Source: Mesorhizobium sp. B2-8-5
Lineage (GTDB): Bacteria > Pseudomonadota > Alphaproteobacteria > Rhizobiales > Rhizobiaceae
Length of the DNA: 64,000 nucleotides
NCBI RefSeq assembly: GCF_006440675.2
Contig: NZ_CP083951.1
Coordinates: 2,327,501 to 2,391,500 of the forward strand
Reading direction: 5' to 3'
The translations under genes and the position numbers were made by a program. Positions 52,690-61,296 of the stretch are shown piece by piece. Every line of letters begins with the position of its first letter. The stretch's first letter is position 1. The notes under the pieces were generated by a model that had not been told where the DNA came from, ran no database searches, and saw only the letters and a program-made list of their open reading frames with translations.

Positions 52690-52953
52690 CTACTCTCGCG
52701 GGACGAATTTGTTGAAGCGGCTGGTGCTGCCCTCCGAGGTCATGTCCTGGTGAACGAACATCAAGTTGTTGTCGTCCAGCACTTTGAAGAAATCTTCCCA
52801 TTCGATCGGCTTCAGATCTTCATCGCCTCCGCCGAAATCGACCCGCGGCATCGCGGCCTTCCCCGGCGCCGCGACGATGGCAGGCCTGCCATCGCGCGCT
52901 TCGATCCATGCTCGGATCACTTCGTGATTTGAGGTCGTCATAGCCTCGCTCAT
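52690..52953 (-). CDS. Conserved small acidic protein, paralog of 29963-30232
   Basis: 87 residues from the ATG at 52953 with CAGGAGG upstream. Shares EW-DFF-----D-N-L-F-HQD and TSRFNKFV with its paralog. Convergent with the 52449 gene. The candidate EcfG promoter upstream mirrors that of the other copy. Confidence 0.8.
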   Translation of the reverse strand: MSEAMTTSNHEVIRAWIEARDGRPAIVAAPGKAAMPRVDFGGGDEDLKPIEWEDFFKVLDDNNLMFVHQDMTSEGSTSRFNKFVPRE

Positions 52954-52986
52954 TGCGGCCTCCTGTCGACGGTTTCCTCTCGAAAG

Positions 52987-53012
52987 AACCCGGAAGACAT
53001 CCCGCTTGTTCC
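52987..53012 (-). promoter_or_regulatory. Candidate EcfG-type promoter
   Basis: Minus-strand GGAAC (53012-53008), 17 nt, GGTT (52990-52987), 33 nt before the ATG at 52953. Confidence 0.5.
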
Positions 53013-53057
53013 CGCCGCGCCCGCTTTCGCGAGATTCGCCGCAACCGAATATCCGCA

Positions 53058-53098
53058 GACGAAGAAGGGCCCGATGCCTCCATGCGGCAACGGGCCCT
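53058..53098 (-). terminator. Probable katE terminator
   Basis: On the minus strand AGGGCCCG (53098-53091) pairs with CGGGCCCT (53073-53066) and is followed by TCTTCGTC. It lies about 115 nt past the katE stop. Confidence 0.5.
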
Positions 53099-53212
53099 CA
53101 TGGGCCTTGATGGGACCCCGGATCGCTGGAGGGAGGGCGATCTTCTCTCGAACCGGCATGCGCTCGAAATGTTCCGGCAAAGTCCTGTATTTCTATTGGT
53201 CGGATGAACACG

Positions 53213-55327
53213 TCAGAGTTTCACGGCACCTTCCCTCGCCCATAGCCGCAACCTGCGGCAAGCCTCGACGAACGAGCGCGCGGAACCGCCGCCATTAAGC
53301 TCGATGAGCCCCTCGTCCGCATCGGTCGCTACCCCGGCGCTTGCCAGCAGAGGTCCGGCCTCCGCGACGAAGCCGATGAACTTCAGATGGGCGAAGGCGT
53401 CAGACACGAAGTCCTTTGCGGCAGCATCTCTGGACAGCATCTCGGCGCCTTCCTCAGATACGAGCAGCACGACCGCGTCGAAGAGAACCGACGGTCCGCC
53501 GTCGATCATGTGGTTGGCTTCGATCCAGCTGCCATCCCCGGCCTCGACACCCCCCACCTTGCGCGCCACGATTTCCACCTTGGCGCCCTCCGCGTGCGCC
53601 GCATCCCGCACCGCTTGCAGAAGGCCGGAATCGATGCCGTCGCTGACGAGCACGCCCATCTTACGGCCCTTGAAGCTGTCCGGCCCGTTATTGATGATAC
53701 TGAGTGCGGGCGACGGCTCGAGATCATCGCGAGTCGGCACGGCGGCATCGGCCGCGGGAGGCATCGTCTTGATGCCGAGCTTGTCGGCGACAGTGACCGC
53801 CAGCGTCCCGTCGATGTTGAGCAGATGGGAGATCATCCGCTCGCGGATGACTGGCGTCTCGACCTTGCTCAGTTCGAACGTCAAAGCCATCGCGATGTGA
53901 CGCTGCTCAGGCTCGGTCTGACTGAGGAAGAATTGCCGGGCCTGGCTGTAGTGATCGGCGAAGCTCTCCGCCCGCAGCCGGACCTTCTGTCCCTCCTCCG
54001 CATCGGCAAAGGAGCGGAAGCCCCGCTCAGGCGCCTCGCGCGGCCCCTCGCCCCAGGAATTCGGCTGATAGTTGGCGCGGCCAGCCGGGTTGCGCATCGC
54101 CATGTGGCCGTCCTGCTGGAAATGATGGAACGGGCATTTCGGCGCGTTGATGGGAAGGTGGGTGAAGTTGGGGCTGCCCAGACGCTTGAGCTGCGTATCG
54201 AGGTAGGAGAAGTTGCGTCCCTGCAGCAGCGGATCGTTGGAAAAATCGATGCCCGGCGGCACGTTCTGCGTCATGAAGGCGACCTGCTCGGTTTCGGCGA
54301 AGAAATTCTCCGGCATGCGATCGAGAACAAGGCGGCCGACCGGCAGCGGCTCGATGACCTCCTCTGGAATGATCTTGGTCGGATCGAGGATATCGAAGTC
54401 GAAACTCTCGGCGAAATCCTGGTCGAAGAGCTGCACGCAGAGCTCCCATTCCGGAAAATCGCCGGACCGGATGGCGTTCCAGAGGTCGCGACGGTGAAAA
54501 TCGGGATCGGCGCCGTTGATCTTCACGGCCTCGTTCCAGACCACCGACTGCATGCCGAGTTTCGGCTTCCAGATGAATTTCACGAAGGTCGATTCATCCT
54601 TGGCGTTAACCAGACGGAACGTGTGCACGCCAAAGCCCTGCATGAACCGGAAGGACCGCGGAATGGCGCGGTCGGACATGATCCACATGATCATGTGCAT
54701 CGATTCCGGAGTCAGCGAGATAAAATCCCAGAAATTGTCGTGCGCGGATTGGGCCTGCGGGAACGCCCTGTCTGGTTCCTCTTTCACGGCATGGACCATA
54801 TCCGGAAACCTGACCGCATCCTGGATGAAGAAGACCGGGATGTTGTTGCCGACCAGATCCCAGTTCCCCTCCTTGGTGTAGAGCTTCACGGCGAAGCCCC
54901 GGACATCCCGCGCCAGATCAAAAGACCCTTTGCTGCCGGCGACGGTCGAGAAACGAACGAAGGCTGGTGTCTTTTCGCCGGGCCGCTGGAAGATATCGGC
55001 TTTCGTATACTGGGCGAGTGACTCATACGTCTCGAAGAAGCCATGGGCGCCGTAGCCACGCGCGTGGACCACGCGTTCGGGGATGCGCTCATGATCGAAG
55101 TGGAAGATCTTTTCGCGGAAATGAAAATCCTCGATCAGCGTGGGACCACGTTCGCCGATCTTCAACGTGTTGTGGTCATCCGCGATCGGCGTACCAAGCG
55201 CCGTCGTCTGCACCTCGACCTCGCCTTCGGCCACCTGATGCAGTTCGCCGCCATTGCCGCGGACAAGTTCCTGGTCATGAATCTCAGCCACGGTCGTAGC
55301 GTCGGCCGGGGAAGCTTTCTTCGGCAT
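53213..55327 (-). CDS. katE: Large-subunit catalase (HPII type)
   Basis: Decomposes hydrogen peroxide in the cytoplasm. 704 residues, the length of clade 2 catalases. Active-site His88 in [14 protein letters not shown], substrate-channel and heme contacts [20 protein letters not shown] and [14 protein letters not shown], a heme Tyr region in the [13 protein letters not shown] segment, and a C-terminal flavodoxin-like domain ([17 protein letters not shown]). It has a perfect EcfG promoter, as expected for a general-stress catalase. Confidence 0.96.
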   Translation of the reverse strand: MPKKASPADATTVAEIHDQELVRGNGGELHQVAEGEVEVQTTALGTPIADDHNTLKIGERGPTLIEDFHFREKIFHFDHERIPERVVHARGYGAHGFFETYESLAQYTKADIFQRPGEKTPAFVRFSTVAGSKGSFDLARDVRGFAVKLYTKEGNWDLVGNNIPVFFIQDAVRFPDMVHAVKEEPDRAFPQAQSAHDNFWDFISLTPESMHMIMWIMSDRAIPRSFRFMQGFGVHTFRLVNAKDESTFVKFIWKPKLGMQSVVWNEAVKINGADPDFHRRDLWNAIRSGDFPEWELCVQLFDQDFAESFDFDILDPTKIIPEEVIEPLPVGRLVLDRMPENFFAETEQVAFMTQNVPPGIDFSNDPLLQGRNFSYLDTQLKRLGSPNFTHLPINAPKCPFHHFQQDGHMAMRNPAGRANYQPNSWGEGPREAPERGFRSFADAEEGQKVRLRAESFADHYSQARQFFLSQTEPEQRHIAMALTFELSKVETPVIRERMISHLLNIDGTLAVTVADKLGIKTMPPAADAAVPTRDDLEPSPALSIINNGPDSFKGRKMGVLVSDGIDSGLLQAVRDAAHAEGAKVEIVARKVGGVEAGDGSWIEANHMIDGGPSVLFDAVVLLVSEEGAEMLSRDAAAKDFVSDAFAHLKFIGFVAEAGPLLASAGVATDADEGLIELNGGGSARSFVEACRRLRLWAREGAVKL

Positions 55328-55364
55328 TGTCGGTTCCCTTGTGCTCGCTGAAATGATGTTGCCG

Positions 55365-55389
55365 AACGAGCAATATGGCCGAATGTTCC
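55365..55389 (-). promoter_or_regulatory. Consensus EcfG-type promoter of katE
   Basis: Minus-strand GGAAC (55389-55385), 16 nt, CGTT (55368-55365), 37 nt before the katE ATG. The IS element inserted about 70 nt further upstream leaves it intact. Confidence 0.8.
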
Positions 55390-55457
55390 AGCCGGTTTAG
55401 CGAGGCATGCCGTGGCGTGAGCTAGCTTGGAACAGCGTCCGATCCTTCCTCTGCTCC

Positions 55458-55467
55458 GCTGGCTTGG
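55458..55467 (+). repeat. Target-site duplication, left copy
   Basis: GCTGGCTTGG directly abuts the left inverted repeat; identical to 56632-56641. Confidence 0.9.
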
Positions 55468-56631
55468 CAGGGGAATCGCATATGGCGTTTTTGGGGTTGA
55501 GTTTAGGCTGAGAAAGGATTCTTTGGAGAGGCAGTTGAGCGAAGGAGCGACTGCCATTTCCTGTCTTGAGAGCTACTTTGGCGCGGTGCCTGATCCCCGC
55601 GCGCCCAACGCCACGCACCGGCTTGGCGACCTGATCGTGATGATGATCGCGGCAAGCCTGTGCGGTGCCAGTAATGCGACGGAATTTGCCTTGTTCGCAC
55701 AGGAGCGCAAGCAAGCGCTGTCGCGGCTGATCGACTATGACGCAGCTCCCAGCCACGACACTTTCTCGCGGCTGCTGCGCCTGCTCGACCCGGAGGCCTT
55801 CGGTCGCGCTTTTGCCGCCTTTGCCGCCGCTTTCGCCCGAGCCAGCCGAGAGACGCCCGAGGTGGTATCGCTTGACGGCAAGGCTTTGCGGCGGGCCTAC
55901 GAGAAGGGCTTGGCAGCCAGTCCGCCGTTGACGGTGTCGGCCTTCGCGGCCGAGACCCGGCTGTGCCTGGCGGCAGTCTCGCCGAGTGATGGTGAGAACG
56001 AAGTCGAGGCCGCGCTCAAAGTCGTCGAACTCATTGATCTTACGGGCAGATTGGTCACCGCCGACGCGCTCCACTGTCATACCCGAATGGCTGCGGCCAT
56101 TACCCAAAGAGGTGGCGATTACCTGCTTGCGCTGAAGGGCAACCGGCGTCATTGGCTGCGCCGTGCCAACTTGAAACTGGCCGACGCGACCCCTTCCATT
56201 GCCGAGCGGACCGAGACCAGCCACGGCCGCAACGAATGGCGGCAAGCCGAGATCGTGGCGGCGGCCGAGCCGCTGATGCCTGGCCATCTGGCCTTCATCC
56301 GCATCACCAGCCGACGCGATCAGGCCAAGCCGTTGATGCGCCTGTTCATGGCCTCCACGCTCATGTCGCCTCAGCAGGCGCTCGACCTCACTAGAGCTCA
56401 TTGGCAGATCGAGAACGGCCTGCATTGGATGCTCGATGTCCATCTTGATGAGGATCTCAGCCGTGCCCGCAAGGACAATGCTCCCGCCAACACAGCCCTT
56501 CTCAATCGCCTCGCTAGAAACATCCTTCAGGCCGCCGATGCTGCCAAAGTCCCCATCAGCCATCGCATCAAGAAATGCGCCTGGAACGACGACTATCTCA
56601 TCAATGCGATCACTCATATGCGATAGCCCTG
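55468..56631 (+). mobile_element. ISAs1-family insertion sequence, complete
   Basis: 1164 bp. Left end CAGGGGAATCGCATATG (55468-55484) is inverted at the right end (56615-56631) with two mismatches in 17. Both ends are flanked by the identical 10-bp direct repeat GCTGGCTTGG, the expected size for this family. The single transposase frame is intact and its stop codon lies inside the right inverted repeat. An exact duplication suggests recent insertion. Confidence 0.92.
55523..56626 (+). CDS. ISAs1-family DDE transposase
   Basis: 367 residues from a TTG at 55523 with AAGGA upstream; the frame is open further left but that would start outside the element. SLDGKALRRA, TADALHCHTRMA and AHWQIENGLHWMLDVHLDED ... 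SRARKDNAPANTALLN are the DDE-region landmarks of the ISAs1/H-repeat family. No frameshift or stop. Confidence 0.93.
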   Translation: MERQLSEGATAISCLESYFGAVPDPRAPNATHRLGDLIVMMIAASLCGASNATEFALFAQERKQALSRLIDYDAAPSHDTFSRLLRLLDPEAFGRAFAAFAAAFARASRETPEVVSLDGKALRRAYEKGLAASPPLTVSAFAAETRLCLAAVSPSDGENEVEAALKVVELIDLTGRLVTADALHCHTRMAAAITQRGGDYLLALKGNRRHWLRRANLKLADATPSIAERTETSHGRNEWRQAEIVAAAEPLMPGHLAFIRITSRRDQAKPLMRLFMASTLMSPQQALDLTRAHWQIENGLHWMLDVHLDEDLSRARKDNAPANTALLNRLARNILQAADAAKVPISHRIKKCAWNDDYLINAITHMR

Positions 56632-56847
56632 GCTGGCTTGGGGACAGCCCGGGTTATCCGAGAGGATGCGCGAGCCGGCACCCTCTCTCGGTGCCAGGTA
56701 AGAGAATTCGGCGCCACCAGCGCTGCAGGAACTCGGCCTTTGAATTAGCTCTTCATCCGATTGCCCATGGAAGGTTTCACAGGCGAACAATTCCGGCCAT
56801 GATTGTTCCGGAGGCGGCGCGATCAGAACGTCGTCACTGGCCGTCAA
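56614..56847 (-). pseudogene. Small ORF interrupted by the IS element
   Basis: ATG at 56847 overlaps the NepR-like stop as ATGA. The frame reads MTASDDVLIAPPPEQSWPEL ... DNPGCPQAS up to the duplication, then enters the IS and stops after five foreign codons (56614). Removing the IS and one duplication copy joins it in frame to GAEEGSDAVPS and a TAG at 55422-55424, restoring an 83-residue protein. Family unknown. Confidence 0.6.
56632..56641 (+). repeat. Target-site duplication, right copy
   Basis: GCTGGCTTGG directly follows the right inverted repeat; matches 55458-55467. Confidence 0.9.
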
Positions 56848-57032
56848 TTCGGACGGGCTTTGCGCGCACGCAACGTGATCGCAGCGTCCAGCTTTCGCGC
56901 CAGTTCCAGCATTCGAGAAGGCGCTTCTTGGTGTGCCAACGCATCCAAAGCCACGGCTATTTCGCGCTCCACTTTTGTGGTGTCGGAAGACAACTCTTCC
57001 GGACTGAGCACTTCATCAACCTTCCGTGCCAC
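56844..57032 (-). CDS. NepR-like small protein (candidate anti-sigma factor)
   Basis: 62 residues from a GTG at 57032 with AGGAAGAGG upstream. Its core QEAPSRMLELARKLD closely resembles the NepR core QEPVPDRFLELLEKLD as I recall it, and the EREIAVALDAL helix before it parallels DQEIASLLNAI in the protein at 9758-9943. Candidate EcfG promoter upstream, as is common for nepR genes. Translationally coupled to the ORF broken by the IS. Confidence 0.65.
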   Translation of the reverse strand: MARKVDEVLSPEELSSDTTKVEREIAVALDALAHQEAPSRMLELARKLDAAITLRARKARPN

Positions 57033-57067
57033 TGCCTCTTCCTAACATAAGTTAACGACAGCACATT

Positions 57068-57092
57068 AACCCATTGGGGAAAATAAGGTTCC
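57068..57092 (-). promoter_or_regulatory. Candidate EcfG-type promoter of the NepR-like gene
   Basis: Minus-strand GGAAC (57092-57088), 16 nt, GGTT (57071-57068), 35 nt before the GTG at 57032. The remaining interval to 57406 shows no supportable gene, only short frames such as 38 codons from 57211. Confidence 0.6.
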
Positions 57093-57406
57093 CGCCGACG
57101 ACGTTCCGCCGTCGACGAGGCCCAAAACTTCTCGCCAGCAATTCGCCTTGATGACCATGGCGAATTGTCAGCCCGTGGCCGCTGGTGCCGTTCTCGCGAT
57201 TTGAAAAAGAATGGCCGAGGGATACCGCTACCGCGACGCGCTATCGCTATTAAGCCTCTTTGCAGCCCATCAGCGCCGAAGCCACGCTGTTTCTATTCCA
57301 CCCGGCCCTCTCAGCCATTTCGATTAGTTTCGTCGAGGCGCGATGCGAGGGCATCTTGGCAATCACTATCATAATGGGCGGCATTGACCTCATGTTTGGG
57401 CGGTCG

Positions 57407-57757
57407 TCATCTATCTGAGTTCATGAAAGGGCGGCGGAATGCAGAGCGCCGAACTGCCGTCAGGCGCTCCGCCGGCATAAGCGTGAGTGGGGCGGCCGTT
57501 TCCGATAACGGGAGGTCCCGGTCTTCAACGAAAATGTCTTTCCGACGCGCGAAGGCCCACAAAAATGCTCCTCGCCGTCTCCGCGTCGATTCTCCGGCCA
57601 AGACGGCCTTGCAAGCCCGAATGGCTGCCCTCTGCTCCGGGCTGTTGCCGCACCAGTCAACCGCGAATTGGTAGGCCTCGATCACCGTATTGAGTTGACG
57701 CGGGAAGCCCAACCCGACCCACACGCGGACTGGTTTTTCGAAAGGTTTGGAAAGCAT
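57407..57757 (-). CDS. DUF982 protein
   Basis: 116 residues from the ATG at 57757 with GGAG upstream. PVRVWVGLGFPRQLNTVIEA, FAVDWCGNSPEQRAAIRACK and AVLAGESTRRRRGAFLWAFA follow the DUF982 pattern; the last 35 residues are an unmatched tail. Function unknown. Confidence 0.75.
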   Translation of the reverse strand: MLSKPFEKPVRVWVGLGFPRQLNTVIEAYQFAVDWCGNSPEQRAAIRACKAVLAGESTRRRRGAFLWAFARRKDIFVEDRDLPLSETAAPLTLMPAERLTAVRRSAFRRPFMNSDR

Positions 57758-57844
57758 CGCGAGCTCCGTTACACTCCCGATGCCTTCAGGCTGTCAATCC
57801 ACCACCGCGGCCGCTCGTGCCCGTCATCCAAGGCGGCGGAGCAC

Positions 57845-58048
57845 TCACGTCCTCGACGATTTAGCAGATCTGGCAAAGCCGGAAAACGCGGACTGCGCCG
57901 ACGTCAGCGGGTAATCACTGTCGAAGGCCCGCTGGCGAGCGCGAAGGGCGGTGTCGTAGATCGGACCGCGTTTATGCTTTGGCCATTCATACAAGAATTC
58001 CACAGCGTCTTCGAGACACGCGATCTCTTGGATGGAGGCTGTTTCCAC
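57845..58048 (-). CDS. DUF982-like protein (67 residues)
   Basis: IACLEDAVEFLYEWPKHKRG and YDTALRARQRAFDSDYPLTS AQSAFSGFARSA fit DUF982, but the N-terminal beta strand is short. The start is a GTG at 58048 without a strong ribosome binding site; the true start may differ. It lies close upstream of the other DUF982 gene. Confidence 0.6.
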   Translation of the reverse strand: METASIQEIACLEDAVEFLYEWPKHKRGPIYDTALRARQRAFDSDYPLTSAQSAFSGFARSAKSSRT

Positions 58049-58329
58049 TTTTTACGAAAACAGGGCTGTCGAACATCCGATCGTTCATAAGATCCTCCAA
58101 ATCGAACGAACAATTGAGCTTCCGGGCAGGCAAGGAGCCGACAGCGGCTACCTTAGTTCGCCGGACCATACGAGATCATACGAAGGGTATGGGTTGGCTA
58201 ACCATCCGCTAACCCGTTGATTTTCTTTAGCACCCTACGGGCCCACTGCAACCGTTGATCTTGTTGATGAAATTGCTTTCGGCCCGGGGGGGCGGGCTCG
58301 GCAGGGTGCCCGCGCGGCTCGACGATTTG

Positions 58330-58656
58330 TCAGCTTCGTTCGCCGGAGCCTCGCATTTCCTCGATTTCTTCCGGCTCTTTGTCGTCCACTTCGGCGATCT
58401 CGTTGCGAGCGTCATCGTTCGCCTTGATCAGCTCATCGAGTTTCGCTTGGAGGGCTTGAGTGTCGCGATGCTCGGCCCTTTGGATAAGCAGCGTCATTGC
58501 CCACGTGATCAGCGTCGCGGCGCCGTGCCAGTCAAGCGTTTCCCGTTCAAGGACAAGCCAACAAACAGTATAGCCGCCCAGAATCAAAAATGCCGCTGGC
58601 CGGGACGTCAACGTGCCGACCTTGGTCAGCGCTTCTCGAAGCTGCAATGTCGCCAT
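58330..58656 (-). CDS. Low-affinity iron permease-like membrane protein
   Basis: 108 residues: TSRPAAFLILGGYTVCWLVL helix, TLDWHGAATLITWAMTLLIQ helix, RAEHRDTQALQAKLDELIKA then an acidic tail, matching the short bacterial relatives of fungal low-affinity iron permeases. Transport activity is not established for these. The ATG lies only 7 nt from the -10 box of a perfect EcfG promoter, so the transcript may be leaderless. 58049-58329 is otherwise empty. Confidence 0.75.
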   Translation of the reverse strand: MATLQLREALTKVGTLTSRPAAFLILGGYTVCWLVLERETLDWHGAATLITWAMTLLIQRAEHRDTQALQAKLDELIKANDDARNEIAEVDDKEPEEIEEMRGSGERS

Positions 58657-58663
58657 GCGTGCG

Positions 58664-58688
58664 AACGGCTGAGGGCAATGCGGGTTCC
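58664..58688 (-). promoter_or_regulatory. Consensus EcfG-type promoter, apparently leaderless
   Basis: Minus-strand GGAAC (58688-58684), 16 nt, CGTT (58667-58664); exact consensus, with the ATG at 58656 next to the predicted start site. Confidence 0.65.
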
Positions 58689-58898
58689 CGCAAAAGCGGC
58701 TGGCGGCGGGAGGTGTAGTGCCTCCCCACGCGTCGCCAAGCCAGGGGAGGCTTACTTGTTAAGTCCGTTGGGCGCACGGTCTCCAGGCGACCCAGGAAGA
58801 AGCTGACCGTGTTCATCGTCGAGTCATGGAATTTCGCGGGATGTTCGGGTTCCCAACCGTCCATCGATCCGTTCGTTCCTCGCGGTTTCGGATTAGCG

Positions 58899-58923
58899 GG
58901 AACCTCAGTGCCACGGTCCGGTT
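58899..58923 (+). promoter_or_regulatory. Candidate EcfG-type promoter
   Basis: GGAAC (58899-58903), 16 nt, GGTT (58920-58923), 23 nt before the ATG at 58947. Confidence 0.6.
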
Positions 58924-58946
58924 ATCTCGCTGCGAGGAGATGCTCC

Positions 58947-59270
58947 ATGAATGCGACGAAGGAATTCCTGCGCAGCTGGCTGGAAGAGAATGTCGGTAAT
59001 TTGCTCGCCGATACCGCGGTCAGCGTTCCGATGCTGGCGCAGCAGTTCGAGCAGGACGCCGACGCCGCCGGCTACGGTCGCGAAGTGCGGGAGCAGGAGG
59101 TCGGCAACATCGAAGAAGCCATCCAAAGCGCGCTTGATAAAACCGGCGCGGAAAATGCGAAGACGGACTCGAATTCCGATGAGGAGAATTCACTGGCACC
59201 GGTTATCGATGCCTTGGAAGCTGCCGATCCCAACCACGAGGCGCCGGACGACGCCGAGGGCCTGCGGTGA
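58947..59270 (+). CDS. DUF768-like acidic protein
   Basis: 107 residues from the ATG at 58947 with GAGGAG upstream. FLRSWLEENVGNLLADTAVS, MLAQQFEQDADAAGYGREV and VGNIEEAIQSALD resemble DUF768, a family mostly known from Mesorhizobium. The acidic tail is disordered. Function unknown. Confidence 0.65.
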   Translation: MNATKEFLRSWLEENVGNLLADTAVSVPMLAQQFEQDADAAGYGREVREQEVGNIEEAIQSALDKTGAENAKTDSNSDEENSLAPVIDALEAADPNHEAPDDAEGLR

Positions 59271-59284
59271 GGGTCAGCAGCGGC

Positions 59285-59309
59285 GGAACAAAGGCTGATG
59301 CCAAGGGTT
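59285..59309 (+). promoter_or_regulatory. Candidate EcfG-type promoter
   Basis: GGAAC (59285-59289), 16 nt, GGTT (59306-59309), upstream of the ORF at 59368 and the hydrolase. Confidence 0.55.
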
Positions 59310-59367
59310 TGGCACCGATTTGTCCATGGCAGCCATGCAGCCCTTCCGACGAACAGAGACGCATACG

Positions 59368-59607
59368 ATGATGAAGTCCCCTGGAAAGAGCGATCCTGTC
59401 GGGTCGGAATCAAGCAATAATCAGGCGAAGCGGCAAACAGAGACATTGCCGGAGCAAGACCCCGCGGAAGGATCGCGCAAGACGGTGGATCGCGAGTTGG
59501 AACGGCAAAAGCGCTCGCCTGGGGCTGAAGATCGAAAGTCCGGACGACAGGCGCTGCGGGATCAGGTCGAGGAAGAGACCGAGCTGCCTCAGAAAGGGTC
59601 GGCCTGA
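59368..59607 (+). CDS. Hydrophilic disordered protein (79 residues)
   Basis: Starting at ATG 59368 (or 59371, or further upstream at 59326), the protein is charged and lacks hydrophobic residues (MMKSPGKSDPVGSESSNNQA ... EEETELPQKGSA). Composition is hydrophilin-like, similar to the proteins at 10088-10306 and 42938-43249. Precedes the hydrolase by 26 nt. Confidence 0.6.
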   Translation: MMKSPGKSDPVGSESSNNQAKRQTETLPEQDPAEGSRKTVDRELERQKRSPGAEDRKSGRQALRDQVEEETELPQKGSA

Positions 59608-59633
59608 TCGCGAGCAGCGACGCGACTGCTCTC

Positions 59634-60623
59634 GTGACAACAAGGTCCAAGCGGAACCTGCTCCTGTTGCTTTCAGCGGCAACGGCTGGGCTGGCGCTCT
59701 ACAACAATCTTCTCGCGAGACGGGCATTGGCCGGACGCCCGCTCGGGCGTTTCATCCACCTCCGCGGAACCAAGCTGCATTTCCTGGAGGCGGGAGACGG
59801 GCAACCGTTGCTGCTCCTGCACGGCAACGGCGCTTCGGCGGAGGACTTCACGACAAGCGGCATCTTCGACAAAGCCGCTGCCAAGTATCGTGTGCTTGCC
59901 TTTGACAGACCCGGCTTTGGCCTGAGCCCACGCCCGGTGGGCAGATTTTGGACCGCCGGCGCCCAGGCCGATCTCATCCAGGCCGCGGCCGAAAAACTCG
60001 GCGTCGAGCGCTATGTGGTTGTCGGGCATTCATGGGGAGCCGCCGTGGCGCTCGAGATGGCACGCCGGCACACCCGATTCGTCGCCGGTGTTGTCGTTGT
60101 CGCTGGCTATCACTATCCGCCGCCAAGGCTGGCGCTAGCCATCTCCGCGCTGCCGGCGGTCCCGCTGATCGGGACGGTATTGCGTCACGCCATACTGCCT
60201 TCGCTGGTCAGGCTGAACTGGCGCTGGGCGATGGAGAAGATATTCCACCCGGCAAGGGTCGCGACCCTTTTCGCGGCAACGACAAGCGGGCTGGCGAGCC
60301 GCCCCTCGCAACTGCGGTCCATCTCTGCGGAATCCTTCCTGATGCTGGCGTCGGCTCTGTTCCCCAATCGTCGATATGCCGACATCGCCATTCCTGTCGG
60401 GATAATTGCCGGCGCAGGTGATCAGCTGTTTGATGCCAAGGCCGAGGCGCTACGGCTGCACGCCGAGATAGACCACTCGCTGGTCGATATCGTCCGGGAT
60501 GCCGGACATATGGTGCATCAAAGCAAGCCGCAGGCGGTTCTAGCAATGATCGACAAGGTTGCCGCTCTCGCGAGCGTTGCCGACCCGGTCTCTGGGGCCC
60601 CTATTCAAGTCTCCGGTTCCTAA
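59634..60623 (+). CDS. Alpha/beta hydrolase, membrane-anchored
   Basis: 329 residues from a GTG at 59634. N-terminal anchor helix (RNLLLLLSAATAGLALYNNL), then an alpha/beta hydrolase: LLLLHGNGASAEDF (oxyanion), FDRPGFGLS, nucleophile elbow VVGHSWGAAVAL, acid in IAGAGDQLFDA and the catalytic His in DAGHMVHQS. Substrate unknown (esterase, epoxide or haloalkane hydrolase-like). Confidence 0.88.
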   Translation: MTTRSKRNLLLLLSAATAGLALYNNLLARRALAGRPLGRFIHLRGTKLHFLEAGDGQPLLLLHGNGASAEDFTTSGIFDKAAAKYRVLAFDRPGFGLSPRPVGRFWTAGAQADLIQAAAEKLGVERYVVVGHSWGAAVALEMARRHTRFVAGVVVVAGYHYPPPRLALAISALPAVPLIGTVLRHAILPSLVRLNWRWAMEKIFHPARVATLFAATTSGLASRPSQLRSISAESFLMLASALFPNRRYADIAIPVGIIAGAGDQLFDAKAEALRLHAEIDHSLVDIVRDAGHMVHQSKPQAVLAMIDKVAALASVADPVSGAPIQVSGS

Positions 60624-60648
60624 GACACGTCCGCGTCGCCTTGCAACG

Positions 60649-60675
60649 AGCCATCCGGTCAGGAACCGGGTGGCT
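60649..60675 (+). terminator. Hairpin after the hydrolase gene
   Basis: AGCCATCCGGT (60649-60659) pairs with ACCGGGTGGCT (60665-60675) with one G-T pair, 26 nt past the stop; no T tract follows, so terminator function is uncertain. Confidence 0.35.
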
Positions 60676-60814
60676 GCAGCAGGCCAGCGCATAAATCCCG
60701 GATGGCTTGAGGCAGGACCTCGAGAGCAAGCCTGCTGGATTGGCCGGAACGGCATGGTGGCACGGTCGAGGACGATGCTTTCCCGAGCCGGGTCGATCTC
60801 GCACACCACATGAG

Positions 60815-61046
60815 GACAACGCAGTACGCCCGTCTCGTGACGAATTGGTGACTGCGATCGGTCTGCGTCCAGAGGAGTACGGCACTCATTCGCTTCGGCG
60901 CGAAGGCTTCGATGATCTACAAGGCGACGGGCAATATCCGCACCATCCAGATCGTGCTCGGCCACTCAAAGATTGAGAATACTGTCCGATATCTTGGCGT
61001 CGACGTGGAGGACGCACTGCTCTTGGCAGAGCGGACCGAAATCTGA
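60815..61046 (+). pseudogene. Tyrosine recombinase/integrase remnant (C-terminal end)
   Basis: Pieces in changing frames read QYARLVTNW, AIGLRPEEYGTHSLRR, MIYKATGNIRTIQIVLGHSK then IENTVRYLGVDVEDALLLAE: box II of a tyrosine integrase with H-x-L-R-R, LGH and the catalytic Tyr in VRYLG. At least two small deletions break it, and the N-terminal two thirds are missing. The interval to 61296 holds nothing else I can support. Confidence 0.7.
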
Positions 61047-61296
61047 CGCTGGGCGGTCACCGTCGCAGCGCGGATGACCGTTTCAGCTCCCGAGACTACG
61101 TTGCTTGTCTTGGGGTGGGAAGCGGAGGTGCAGGTTTCGGGCGATCACCCCGGGAAAGCTGCCCTGCATGTGGCAATGAGCTTCGGCGGCAACGCCTATG
61201 TTGGCCGCACTCTTGCGCTCTATCGTTGACCAAAAGCTGTCGTGGCCAAGCCCATTGCCCAATTCCCTCAGGCAATTACTGCTCAGAGTGTCAGGT

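Noticed and set aside
53387..55021. Plus-strand open frame of 544 codons opposite katE
   Set aside because: The minus strand is an unambiguous catalase; the plus frame has no recognisable domain.
55427..55522. Transposase start 32 codons further upstream
   Set aside because: It would begin outside the left inverted repeat and target duplication; the TTG at 55523 has an AAGGA site.
57211..57327. 38-codon plus frame in the 57033-57406 gap
   Set aside because: No ribosome binding site, promoter or recognisable composition.
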